This document shows positions 1 through 10,250 of a stretch of DNA of 37,633 nt, in pieces. Every line of letters begins with the position of its first letter. The stretch's first letter is position 1. Origin of the DNA: Rhodanobacteraceae bacterium (GTDB taxonomy: Bacteria > Pseudomonadota > Gammaproteobacteria > Xanthomonadales > SZUA-5); assembly GCA_016717705.1 (NCBI GenBank), contig JADKFD010000056.1, forward strand, positions 1-37,633, given 5' to 3'. Below the pieces are notes generated by a model. The model did not search any database and was not told where the DNA came from. It worked only from the letters and a program-made list of their open reading frames with translations. The position numbers and the translations under genes were made by a program.

Positions 1-347
1 GCCGCCCTGATCGCAGATCGGGCAGTCGAGCGGGTGATTGACCAGCAGGAATTCCATCACGTTGCGCTGCGAGTCGAGCGCACGCTTGCTGCGCGTGTAC
101 ACCTTCATGCCTTCCATGACCGGCGTGGCGCAGGCCGGCATCGGTTTGGGCGCCTTTTCGACGTCGACCAGGCACATGCGGCAGTTGGCGGCGATCGCCA
201 GCTTGTCGTGGTAGCAAAAGCGCGGAATCTGGATGCCGGCCTTGTCGGCGGCCTGGATGATCATCGCGCCCTTGGGCGCCTGCATCACCTGGCCATCGAT
301 CTCGATGTTGACCATGTCCGGTGCTGTCGGAGCAGTGGGCTGTGCGC

Positions 348-351
<4 letters not shown>
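1..351 (-). CDS. nuoG: NADH-quinone oxidoreductase subunit G, N-terminal part (runs off the window)
   Basis: The first 117 codons of the large Fe-S subunit of complex I (peripheral arm, cytoplasmic side). Visible are the ferredoxin-like [2Fe-2S] cysteines Cys46, Cys57, Cys60 and Cys74, then the start of the next cluster motif (His106, Cys110 and Cys113 in NHPLDCPIC). The start ATG at 351 overlaps the nuoF stop in an ATGA, which argues for translational coupling. The gene leaves the window at position 1, so the molybdopterin-like domain and the rest of the nuo operon (H to N, expected beyond the edge) are not seen. The family is certain because the order nuoA to nuoG is intact. No frame problem is visible in the part shown. 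Confidence 0.97.
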
Positions 352-1672
<1,321 letters not shown>

Positions 1673-1676
<4 letters not shown>

Positions 1677-2200
1677 TTCAGCGCGTCCAGGATTGCATCG
1701 ACGCGTTCCGGGGTCAGGTGCTCGTGGTAATCACCGTCGACCCACATCATCGGCGCGCGCACGCAGCCGGCGAGGCATTCCTCTTCCTCGATGAGATGGA
1801 TACGGCCGTCCGGCGTGCTCTGGCCGGCGCTGATGCCCAGCTTGTGCTCGACGTGCTCGACCAGCTTGTCGGCGCCGTTCAGCCAGCAGGAAATATTGGT
1901 GCAGATGGAAACCTTGTGGCGGCCACAGGAACCGATGTGGAACAGCGAATAGAAAGTCGCCACTTCGTAGGCCTGGGTGGTCGGAATGCCGAGATAGCCG
2001 GCAACCGCGCCGATCAATTCCTCGGTCAGATGACCCTGGTTCTGGTTCTGGGCGATGCGCAAACCGGCGAGCACTGCGCTGCGCCGGCGATCCGCCGGGT
2101 ACTTGGCGATCCAGGCGTCGAGCTGCGCACGGCTGTCGGCGGTCAACGCCTGCTCAGCGTTGACGATGGCCGGTATAGCCTGGAGATGACGCGCCTTCAT
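1673..2200 (-). CDS. nuoE: NADH-quinone oxidoreductase subunit E ([2Fe-2S], thioredoxin-like)
   Basis: A 175-residue thioredoxin-fold subunit of the NADH dehydrogenase module, carrying the off-pathway [2Fe-2S] cluster N1a. The four expected ligands are visible as Cys100 and Cys105 (CTNISC) and Cys142 and Cys146 (ECLAGC). An N-terminal helical region includes the family motif GYLGIPTTQAYEVATFYSLF near residues 68-87. Length is normal. Both ends overlap neighbours by ATGA (nuoD upstream, nuoF downstream), as expected for a single polycistronic, coupled unit. Confidence 0.98.
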
Positions 2201-3450
2201 CGATCAATCTCTCCGAACACGATATCCAACGTGCCAATCACCGCGACCACGTCCGGCAACATGTGCCCGCGCACGATTTCATCGATGGCCGACAGATGCG
2301 CGAAACCCGGGGCGCGCAGCTTGACGCGGAAGGGCTTGTTGGCGCCGTCGGCAATGATGTACGCGCCGAATTCGCCCTTGGGCGCCTCGACTGCGCAATA
2401 GACTTCGCCTGGCGGTACCGAATAGCCCTCGGTGAACAGCTTGAAGTGGTGGATCAGCGCTTCCATGTCGTCTTTCATCTCGACACGTGAAGGCGGTGCA
2501 ACCTTGTAGTTGCGCACCATGACGTCGCCGGGATTGGCGCGCAGCCAGGCCACGCACTGCTTCATGATGCGGGCCGACTGGCGCATTTCCTCGACGCGCA
2601 CGACATAACGGTCGTAGCAGTCGCCATTGACGCCGACGGGGATGTCGAAATCGATCTGATCGTACGCGGCGTAGGGCTGCTTCTTGCGCAAATCCCAAGC
2701 AATCCCCGAGCCGCGCAACATCGGTCCGCTCATGCCCATGCGCAGCGCCATTTCCGGCGACACCACGCCGATATTCACGGTGCGCTGCTTCCAGATGCGA
2801 TTGTCGGTCAGCAGGGTTTCGTATTCGTCGACGCGCTTGACGAAGTCGTCGCAGAAGGCGTCGAAGAAGTCGAGCATGCTGCCCTGGCGCCACTCGTTGC
2901 GGCGCTTCAGGTCGGCACCCTTGGTCCAGCGGTTTTCCTTGAACTGCGGCATGCGCTCGGGCAGATCGCGATAAACGCCGCCCGGCCGGTAGTAACCCGC
3001 GTGCATGCGTGCGCCGGACACCGCTTCGTAGGCGTCCATCAGCTCTTCGCGTTCACGGAAGGCGTACAGGAACACGGTCATCGCGCCGAGGTCGAGGCCG
3101 TTGCTGCCAAGCCACAACAGATGGTTGAGCAAACGCGTGACTTCATCGAACAGGGTGCGGATGTATTGCGCGCGAATCGGTGCCTCGATGCCCAGCAGGC
3201 GCTCGATGGCGCGCACATAGGCATGCTCATTGCACATCATCGACATGTAGTCGAGACGGTCCATGTAACCGATGGACTGGTTATAGGGCTTTGATTCGGC
3301 CAGTTTTTCCGTTCCGCGATGGAGCAGGCCCACATGCGGATCGGCGCGCACCACCGACTCGCCGTCGAGTTCCAGCACCAGACGCAGCACACCGTGAGCC
3401 GCCGGATGCTGCGGCCCGAAGTTCATCGTGTAATTGCGGATTTCAGCCAT
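2197..3450 (-). CDS. nuoD: NADH-quinone oxidoreductase subunit D (49 kDa-type, quinone site)
   Basis: A 417-residue subunit related to hydrogenase large subunits. With NuoB it forms the quinone-binding pocket at the junction with the membrane arm. The N-terminus MNFGPQHPAAHGVLRL is the family hallmark, and the C-terminus ends in the typical DIVFGEIDR. Unlike E. coli, where nuoC and nuoD are fused, here they are separate genes, three bases apart. The ATG at 3450 is the only start that keeps the conserved N-terminus without overlapping nuoC. The frame is intact throughout. Confidence 0.98.
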   Translation of the reverse strand: MAEIRNYTMNFGPQHPAAHGVLRLVLELDGESVVRADPHVGLLHRGTEKLAESKPYNQSIGYMDRLDYMSMMCNEHAYVRAIERLLGIEAPIRAQYIRTLFDEVTRLLNHLLWLGSNGLDLGAMTVFLYAFREREELMDAYEAVSGARMHAGYYRPGGVYRDLPERMPQFKENRWTKGADLKRRNEWRQGSMLDFFDAFCDDFVKRVDEYETLLTDNRIWKQRTVNIGVVSPEMALRMGMSGPMLRGSGIAWDLRKKQPYAAYDQIDFDIPVGVNGDCYDRYVVRVEEMRQSARIMKQCVAWLRANPGDVMVRNYKVAPPSRVEMKDDMEALIHHFKLFTEGYSVPPGEVYCAVEAPKGEFGAYIIADGANKPFRVKLRAPGFAHLSAIDEIVRGHMLPDVVAVIGTLDIVFGEIDR

Positions 3451-3453
3451 GGC

Positions 3454-4173
3454 TCAGCTCTTCCCCGCGGCTTCGTTGTGCGCCTGCAGGTAGCGCGAAT
3501 CTCCGCGGATCACGCGCGGGACGCCGACGCGCGGTTCGATCGAAACCGGCTCGTAGATGACGCGGCCCTTGTCCGGGTCGTAGCGCACTTCGACGTTGCC
3601 GATCAGTGGGAAATCCTTGCGGAAGGGATGGCCGATGAAGCCGTAGTCGGTGAGGATGCGGCGCAGGTCGGGATGCCCCTCGAAGACGATGCCGAAGAGG
3701 TCGAAGGCCTCGCGCTCGAACCAGTTGGCGGCGCCCCAGATATCGACCACCGACGGCACCACCGGCAGGCTGTCGTCGGCGGCGAAGTAGCGCAGGCGCA
3801 GACGCATGTTGTGGTCGATCGAAAGCAGCTGGACCACCGCGGCGAAGCGATTCGGGATGCCCGCCGGGCGTGGACGATCAGCCCAGCTGAAACGGCCAGC
3901 ACCCGCGCCGAGCACGCCGCGGCTGAAGCCCTCGTCGGTCACTGCGTCGGTCTCCCACTCGTCCTGCCCGTAGGACAGATAGTCGACGCCGCACAGGTCG
4001 ATCAGCTGCTGAAATCGGAAAGCCTGCTCGTCGCGCAGGGCCTTGGCGACTTCCAGCACGCGATCGGCGGCGACTTCGACGGTGTACTGGCCCAGCGCTT
4101 CGCGAACGCTGAGGATCGCGTCGCCGAATCGGGCCTGGATCTGCTCCAACAACGGATTGCGTACGTCGGACAT
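3454..4173 (-). CDS. nuoC: NADH-quinone oxidoreductase subunit C (30 kDa-type)
   Basis: A 239-residue peripheral-arm structural subunit without cofactors. The 30 kDa signature is visible as EREAFDLFGIVFEGHPDLRRIL near residues 150-175, followed by the conserved GHPFRKDFPL. It starts 12 bases after nuoB and ends three bases before nuoD. Length and position fit unfused NuoC proteins of Xanthomonadales. The N-terminal 50 residues are variable, as usual for this subunit. Confidence 0.97.
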   Translation of the reverse strand: MSDVRNPLLEQIQARFGDAILSVREALGQYTVEVAADRVLEVAKALRDEQAFRFQQLIDLCGVDYLSYGQDEWETDAVTDEGFSRGVLGAGAGRFSWADRPRPAGIPNRFAAVVQLLSIDHNMRLRLRYFAADDSLPVVPSVVDIWGAANWFEREAFDLFGIVFEGHPDLRRILTDYGFIGHPFRKDFPLIGNVEVRYDPDKGRVIYEPVSIEPRVGVPRVIRGDSRYLQAHNEAAGKS

Positions 4174-4185
4174 GGAATTCGCCTA

Positions 4186-4728
4186 CTAGCGCGCAATCGT
4201 GTTGGTGCGGCGGATCTTGGCCTGCAGCTGCAGGATGCCGTAGACCAGCGCTTCGGCCGTCGGCGGGCAGCCGGGGATGTAGATATCGACTGGAACGACG
4301 CGATCGCAGCCACGCACGACCGAGTAGGAGTAGTGGTAATAACCGCCGCCGTTGGCGCAGGAACCCATTGAAATGACCCACTTGGGATCCGGCATCTGGT
4401 CGTAGACCTTGCGCAGGGCAGGGGCCATCTTGTTGACCAGCGTGCCGGCAACGATCATGACATCGGACTGGCGCGGACTCGGACGAAACACCACGCCGAA
4501 GCGGTCGAGATCGAGGCGCGCGGCACCGGCATGCATCATCTCCACCGCGCAGCAGGCGAGACCGAAGGTCATTGGCCACATCGAACCGGTGCGCGCCCAG
4601 TTGATCAGCAGGTCTGCGGACGTCACCGCGAAGCCGCGCTCGATCAGCGGGTTGTCGGCATCCGGACGCAGGATGTCATCGACCGTGCCGATCGGCTCCG
4701 GGTTGTGAAAGTGCTCCTTCACTCCCAT
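4186..4728 (-). CDS. nuoB: NADH-quinone oxidoreductase subunit B (cluster N2)
   Basis: A 180-residue subunit holding the terminal [4Fe-4S] cluster N2, which hands electrons to quinone. Cluster ligands are seen as Cys59-Cys60 (GLACCAVEMM), Cys124 (MGSCANGG) and Cys154 (IPGCPPTAEAL). The open frame extends upstream well into nuoA, but the ATG at 4728 (MGVKEH) matches the family N-terminus and normal length, and overlaps the end of nuoA by 10 bases. The adjacent Cys pair is characteristic of NuoB and rules out a generic hydrogenase small subunit. Confidence 0.97.
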   Translation of the reverse strand: MGVKEHFHNPEPIGTVDDILRPDADNPLIERGFAVTSADLLINWARTGSMWPMTFGLACCAVEMMHAGAARLDLDRFGVVFRPSPRQSDVMIVAGTLVNKMAPALRKVYDQMPDPKWVISMGSCANGGGYYHYSYSVVRGCDRVVPVDIYIPGCPPTAEALVYGILQLQAKIRRTNTIAR

Positions 4729-5078
4729 TCGAGCGCTCCCTTCTTCCATTCGTAGATGAACCCGACCACCAACAGGCCGAGGAACACGCTCATCGAAGCG
4801 ATTGCCGGCCAGCCCAGTTCGTCGAGGACTACCGCCCACGGGAACATGAACGCAATTTCGAGATCGAAAATGATGAACAGGATCGCCACAAGGTAGTAGC
4901 GCACGTCGAACTTCATGCGCGCGTCCTCGAAGGCCTCGAAACCGCACTCGTACGGCGACAATTTCTCGCTGCCCGGCTTGCGCGGGCCCAACAAGGAACC
5001 CAGCACCAACAGTGAGCCGCCGATGACCGTGGCGACCACCAGGAAGACTGCGATGGGGAAGTATTGCTGCAGATCCAT
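4719..5078 (-). CDS. nuoA: NADH-quinone oxidoreductase subunit A (membrane)
   Basis: A 119-residue membrane subunit at the interface of the two arms of complex I, with three hydrophobic segments (about residues 5-28, 62-85 and 90-112). The conserved loop SPYECGFEAFEDARMKFDVRYY contains the cysteine that reports the active/deactive transition in related enzymes. The frame stays open back to 5165, but that part lies in the leader next to the tRNA, and the family N-terminus is MDLQQYFP at 5078. A modest GGGAG lies about 10 bases upstream. It is the first gene of the nuo operon, directly downstream of tRNA-Leu. Confidence 0.95.
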   Translation of the reverse strand: MDLQQYFPIAVFLVVATVIGGSLLVLGSLLGPRKPGSEKLSPYECGFEAFEDARMKFDVRYYLVAILFIIFDLEIAFMFPWAVVLDELGWPAIASMSVFLGLLVVGFIYEWKKGALEWE

Positions 5079-5170
5079 GCCTGAACTGCTCCCGGAGGAT
5101 TTGAACCCCTTGAAACCACAGCCCGGCTGATGGCCGGGCCGCAGTCGCGCTCGTAAAGCGCACATCAGAT
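5079..5170 (-). other. Structured spacer between tRNA-Leu and nuoA
   Basis: This spacer holds two small hairpins on the transcribed strand. One is GCGCT/AGCGC (5147-5161), 10 bases beyond the tRNA 3' end. The other is a 7-bp stem GCCCGGC/GCCGGGC (5121-5139) with a 5-base loop. Neither is followed by a T run, so they are not simple terminators. They may aid tRNA 3' processing or stabilise the nuo mRNA. A tRNA T-arm-like GGTTCAAATCC sits at 5096-5106. Confidence 0.5.
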
Positions 5171-5255
5171 TGGTGCCGGCGGACGGACTCGAACCGTCAC
5201 GGGTTGCCCCACTACCACCTCAAAGTAGCGTGTCTACCAATTCCACCACGTCGGC
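5171..5255 (-). tRNA. tRNA-Leu (anticodon GAG), CCA encoded
   Basis: An 85-base cloverleaf with the long variable arm of a class II tRNA. The 5' acceptor strand is GCCGACG and the 3' strand CGCCGGC, followed by discriminator A and encoded CCA. The D arm contains GGTAGACACG. The anticodon stem CTACT/GGTAG encloses loop TTGAGGT, giving anticodon GAG, and the T arm is GACGG/CCGTC with TTCGAGT. Position 5:68 is an A-C mismatch, otherwise all stems pair. The position between secG and nuoA matches the usual place of this tRNA beside secG in gammaproteobacteria. Confidence 0.97.
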
Positions 5256-5283
5256 ATTTTGCTTGGTTTGATTCAGCGCAACA

Positions 5284-5814
5284 TTATTGCGGTTTTCCGT
5301 CGTCCTTGCTCGCTTCCGCGGCAGGCGTTTCGCTTGTTTGCGCTGCTGCCGGAGGCGTGCTCGCGGCGGGTGCATCGGTACCTTTCTCGGCGGATGTGCC
5401 TGGCGCCGCCGGCGCTTCAGCCGGCGCTGCCGCCGGAACCTCGCTTGAAGTCGTTGCTGTCGGCACTTCAGCGGAGCCGGCCGGTTCAGTAGCCGCCGGA
5501 ACCTCGCTGTCGGCCGCCGGGGCGACCGGCGCAGGAACCTGACCCATGACGCCCAGATCAGCGGTGGCGTTCTTGGCAATGCCCACACGCGCTTCGTAGA
5601 CCGCCATGCCCATGCTCAGCGCGAAGAAGGCAACAGCGAGCCATTTGGTGGCTTTCGACAGAAAATTGGAAGAGCCGCGGGCACCGAAGACAGTGCCGGA
5701 AGCGCCCGAGCCGAAACCCGAGCCGGCCGCCGCGCCAGAGCCGCGCTGCAGCATGATGAAAGCGATCATTGCGATCGCGATGACCAGATAGACAACGATA
5801 AAAGCAATCTTCAT
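5284..5814 (-). CDS. secG: Preprotein translocase subunit SecG
   Basis: A 176-residue inner-membrane subunit of the SecYEG channel. Two transmembrane helices are visible (about residues 3-22 and 53-73), joined by the glycine-rich loop QRGSGAAAGSGFGSGASGTV that is diagnostic for SecG. The tail of roughly 90 residues after the second helix is low-complexity Ala/Pro/Glu/Thr and much longer than in E. coli SecG (110 residues). The ATG at 5814 (MKIAFIVVYL) gives the family N-terminus; upstream in-frame codons belong to the end of tpiA. It lies 10 bases after tpiA and 28 bases before the tRNA. Confidence 0.95.
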   Translation of the reverse strand: MKIAFIVVYLVIAIAMIAFIMLQRGSGAAAGSGFGSGASGTVFGARGSSNFLSKATKWLAVAFFALSMGMAVYEARVGIAKNATADLGVMGQVPAPVAPAADSEVPAATEPAGSAEVPTATTSSEVPAAAPAEAPAAPGTSAEKGTDAPAASTPPAAAQTSETPAAEASKDDGKPQ

Positions 5815-5824
5815 GTGTTTTGAC

Positions 5825-6586
5825 TCAACCGTCCTGGTTGGCTGCGCGGCAGATGGCGTCGAAATCCGCGGGTACCAACGATGCACCGCCGATCAGCCCG
5901 CCGTCCACATCCGACTGGGCAAACAGCTCTGCAGCATTGGACCCCTTGACGCTTCCGCCGTACAGGATCCTGACAAGACTCGAAAGCATAGCATCGTGTT
6001 TGGCAATCGCGCTACGGATCAGCGCGTGCACCTCCTGCGCCTGCGCCGGCGAGGCCGTGCGTCCGGTGCCGATGGCCCACACGGGTTCGTAGGCGAGCAC
6101 TGCGTCTGACAGGGAGGCGGCGCCGGCGGCGTCGATCACCGCTTGCAGTTGGCGCAAGACCACCGCATCGGTGGCGCCACGCTCGCGCTCCTCGAGTGTC
6201 TCGCCCAGGCACAGAACCGGCGTGAGGCCCGCCGCGAGCGCGCGCACATACTTCTCGGCGACCACGACGTCGCTTTCGCCAAACACCTGGCGGCGCTCGG
6301 AATGACCGACCAGCACGCAGCGCACGCCCGACTCGGCGAGCATCCGCGCCGAAACCTCGCCGGTGTAGGCGCCGTTGTCATAGGCGGCAACGTTCTGAGC
6401 GCCGAGCCACAGCGGTGAGGAATCGCTGGCTGCACGCACGACATCCAGAAACACGACAGGCGGGATGACGCCGACGTCGGCGTTGGCCGTCGCTGCCGCG
6501 ACAGCGGCGGCCGCGGCAGCCCACGAATGCGCGTCGACGCGCGATCCGTTCATCTTCCAGTTACCCAGAACCAGCTTTCGACGCAT
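5825..6586 (-). CDS. tpiA: Triosephosphate isomerase
   Basis: A 253-residue TIM-barrel enzyme interconverting dihydroxyacetone phosphate and glyceraldehyde 3-phosphate in the cytoplasm. Catalytic residues are visible: Lys11 in GNWKMN, the His of LVGHSERR, and the Glu of AYEPVWAIGTG (signature block). The phosphate loop LYGGSVKGSNAAEL is near the C-terminus. The chosen ATG (6586) is preceded by GGAGG at a good distance (GGAGGGCTTTGCCAATG), whereas the longer open frame would add an unrelated basic leader. It is the first gene of the tpiA-secG-tRNA-nuo series. Confidence 0.97.
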   Translation of the reverse strand: MRRKLVLGNWKMNGSRVDAHSWAAAAAAVAAATANADVGVIPPVVFLDVVRAASDSSPLWLGAQNVAAYDNGAYTGEVSARMLAESGVRCVLVGHSERRQVFGESDVVVAEKYVRALAAGLTPVLCLGETLEERERGATDAVVLRQLQAVIDAAGAASLSDAVLAYEPVWAIGTGRTASPAQAQEVHALIRSAIAKHDAMLSSLVRILYGGSVKGSNAAELFAQSDVDGGLIGGASLVPADFDAICRAANQDG

Positions 6587-6685
6587 TGGCAAAGCCCTCC
6601 AGCCGCGGCCGCGGACCATAGCGGGCGCGGTCCGCCCCGAGCAAGCGTCCGTTGCAATTGGCGCCACATCGAGGGACGTAGTTCC

Positions 6686-6715
6686 TTGTTCTTTCGGGCC
6701 ATCGGCGCCTACAAT
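6686..6715 (+). promoter_or_regulatory. Putative rpsO promoter
   Basis: TTGTTC (6686-6691), an 18-base spacer and TACAAT (6710-6715). It is the best sigma70-type match in the 340-base gap between tpiA and rpsO, and would give a leader of about 205 bases before the rpsO ATG. Confidence 0.55.
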
Positions 6716-6800
6716 GAGCGGCTATCTCGACGCGGGACAGCCTTGCGGGGTCTCAACGACGCCCAGGCTGCCGCGCATGCACGATGCGGTCGAGATAGTT

Positions 6801-6880
6801 CGATGCTGGGTCGCCCAAACAAACGCTGGCACCCAGATCGACAGCGCGTCTTGCTCGGTAGATCGGACTGAGGCAGTCCG
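6801..6880 (+). promoter_or_regulatory. Structured 5' leader of rpsO (candidate S15 autoregulatory RNA)
   Basis: Two hairpins lie in the rpsO leader. The first pairs 6801-6811 (CGAT, bulged G, CTGGGT) with 6831-6840 (ACCCAGATCG), ten base pairs around a 19-base loop. The second pairs CGGACT (6864-6869) with AGTCCG (6875-6880) around GAGGC. S15 is known to repress its own mRNA through structured leaders that differ between bacterial groups. Whether this one binds S15 is inference. The rest of the 6587-6926 gap holds the promoter and no open frame I would call. Confidence 0.45.
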
Positions 6881-6926
6881 TCCCACTGGGCTTGGCGTAT
6901 GTCCACTCTACGACAAGGAGTTCGTC

Positions 6927-7196
6927 ATGCCTCTGAATGCCACCCAGACCGGCGCGATCATCGCGACCCATCAGCGCGGCGCAGCCGACACCGGTTCCCC
7001 GGAAGTCCAGGTTGCCCTGTTGACCGCTCGCATCGAGCAGTTGTCGCACCATTTCGCCGATCACAAGAAAGATCACCATTCCCGTCGCGGCCTGCTGAAG
7101 CTGGTGAATCAGCGCCGCCAGTTGCTTGCGTACCTGAAGCGCAAGGACGACGCGCGCTACCGCTCGCTGATCGAGAAGCTGGGCCTGCGTCGCTGA
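6927..7196 (+). CDS. rpsO: 30S ribosomal protein S15
   Basis: An 89-residue primary 16S rRNA-binding protein of the small subunit platform, exactly the length of the E. coli protein. The conserved block TGSPEVQVALLTARIEQLSHHFADHKKDHHSRRGLL is easily recognised (about residues 22-60), with the basic LLAYLKRKDDARY following. ATG 6927 has AAGGAG seven bases upstream. It pairs with pnp 50 bases downstream, the usual rpsO-pnp unit, but the translation-factor genes normally upstream (truB, rbfA, infB) are absent. tpiA lies divergently there instead. Confidence 0.98.
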   Translation: MPLNATQTGAIIATHQRGAADTGSPEVQVALLTARIEQLSHHFADHKKDHHSRRGLLKLVNQRRQLLAYLKRKDDARYRSLIEKLGLRR

Positions 7197-7246
7197 AGGC
7201 TCGCTCCGAACCCATTCGTTTCGCATTTACGCAAGGACATCCCCCA

Positions 7247-9358
<2,112 letters not shown>

Positions 9359-9398
9359 TCGGATTCGACGCGACGCTTGAGTCGCGGCAAAGTTGAAG

Positions 9399-9431
9399 AC
9401 AACGGGTCCTGCGGGGCCCGTTGTTGTTTTT
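9399..9431 (+). terminator. Rho-independent terminator after pnp
   Basis: ACAACGGGTCC (9399-9409) pairs perfectly with GGGCCCGTTGT (9414-9424) around TGCG: an 11-bp stem with one T-G pair. It is followed by TGTTTTT. It closes the rpsO-pnp unit 40 bases past the stop. Confidence 0.93.
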
Positions 9432-9513
9432 GGGGTGTGCGGGCCTGCCCGCTGCTGGCCGGCCGTCAACTTGCCGTAAGCTGATCCTCTGATTTTCGGC
9501 AGGACAATCGCCA

Positions 9514-10070
9514 GTGAGCGCGGTCATCCGCTTGGCCAGTTACGACGACATCATCGCGCTGCCGGAGCACATCACCGGCGAGATCATCGACGGCGAGTTG
9601 CACACGCAGCCGCGGCCGACGTCGCGACATTCGCGAGTCGAAACAGGACTGGGTCGCGATCTCTCAGGGCCTTTCGATCTTGGCCGTGGGGGCCGGGGTG
9701 GCTGGGTCATCCTCTCCGAACCCGGAACTCCACCTCGGCCCGCACGTACTGGTGCCCGACCTCGCCGGCTGGCGCCGCGAACGCTTGCCGCTGATTCCCG
9801 GACGGGCACATCGACGTCGTTCCCGACTGGATCTGCGAGATCCTGTCTCCCGGCACCGCGCGCAAGGACCGCGCGCGCAAGCTTCCGCTCTACGGCAAGC
9901 TCGGCGTGGCCCACGCCTGGCTGGTCGATCCTGCCGCCAAGACCATCGAGGTCCTGCGCTTCGCCGACAGTCATTGGATATTGCTCGGTACCTTCGGCGA
10001 CGACGACTCGATGCGCGCCGAGCCTTTCGATGCGGTCGCGATCGATCTGGCGCCGTTGTGGGCGTGGTAG
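9514..10070 (+). pseudogene. Uma2-family (DUF820, PD-(D/E)XK-like) protein, two frameshifts
   Basis: Three successive frames together give one Uma2-type protein of about 184 residues. Frame one encodes SYDDIIALPEHITGEIIDGE and GPFDLGRGGRGGWVIL. Frame two encodes ELHLGPHVLVPDLAGWRRERLPLIP. Frame three encodes HIDVVPDWICEILSPGTARKD, YGKLGVAHAWLVDP, and ends at TAG 10068-10070. Each break is one extra G in a CCCGGA context (near 9722 and 9800). Removing both restores a single frame. The family has a restriction-endonuclease-like fold and no established role. GTG 9514 is the likely start. It could be a true pseudogene, but the same kind of small indel breaks several conserved genes nearby, so sequence error is as likely. 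Confidence 0.8.
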
Positions 10071-10099
10071 CAGGATCTTGCCGCGGGCGGATTCCCTTT

Positions 10100-10211
10100 A
10101 CTGCATCGCCGCGATGCCGAGCTGGGGCTCGACGTTCCCAGATCCCGGCGGCAGCGCTCACTGGAACGGCGAGCCCCAGCTCGGCGCTTTGACGTGGTCA
10201 CTGCATCGCCG
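10100..10211. repeat. Long hairpin flanked by 12-bp direct repeats
   Basis: GCCGAGCTGGGGCTCG (10116-10131) is the perfect reverse complement of 10170-10185. After one mismatch a further six pairs (CGTTCC/GGAACG) continue the stem, leaving a 24-base loop. The whole is flanked by direct repeats ACTGCATCGCCG at 10100-10111 and 10200-10211. It could be a two-way transcription stop or a small MITE-like insertion. No transposase is present. Confidence 0.7.
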
Positions 10212-10250
10212 TAGGGTACGGCTCTGTGCAAGTCCAGACCGGGAGATCCC

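Noticed and set aside
9514..10070. Defence or restriction system built around the Uma2 protein
   Set aside because: The nuclease-like fold is suggestive, but there is no methyltransferase, helicase or toxin-antitoxin partner nearby and the gene stands alone and broken.
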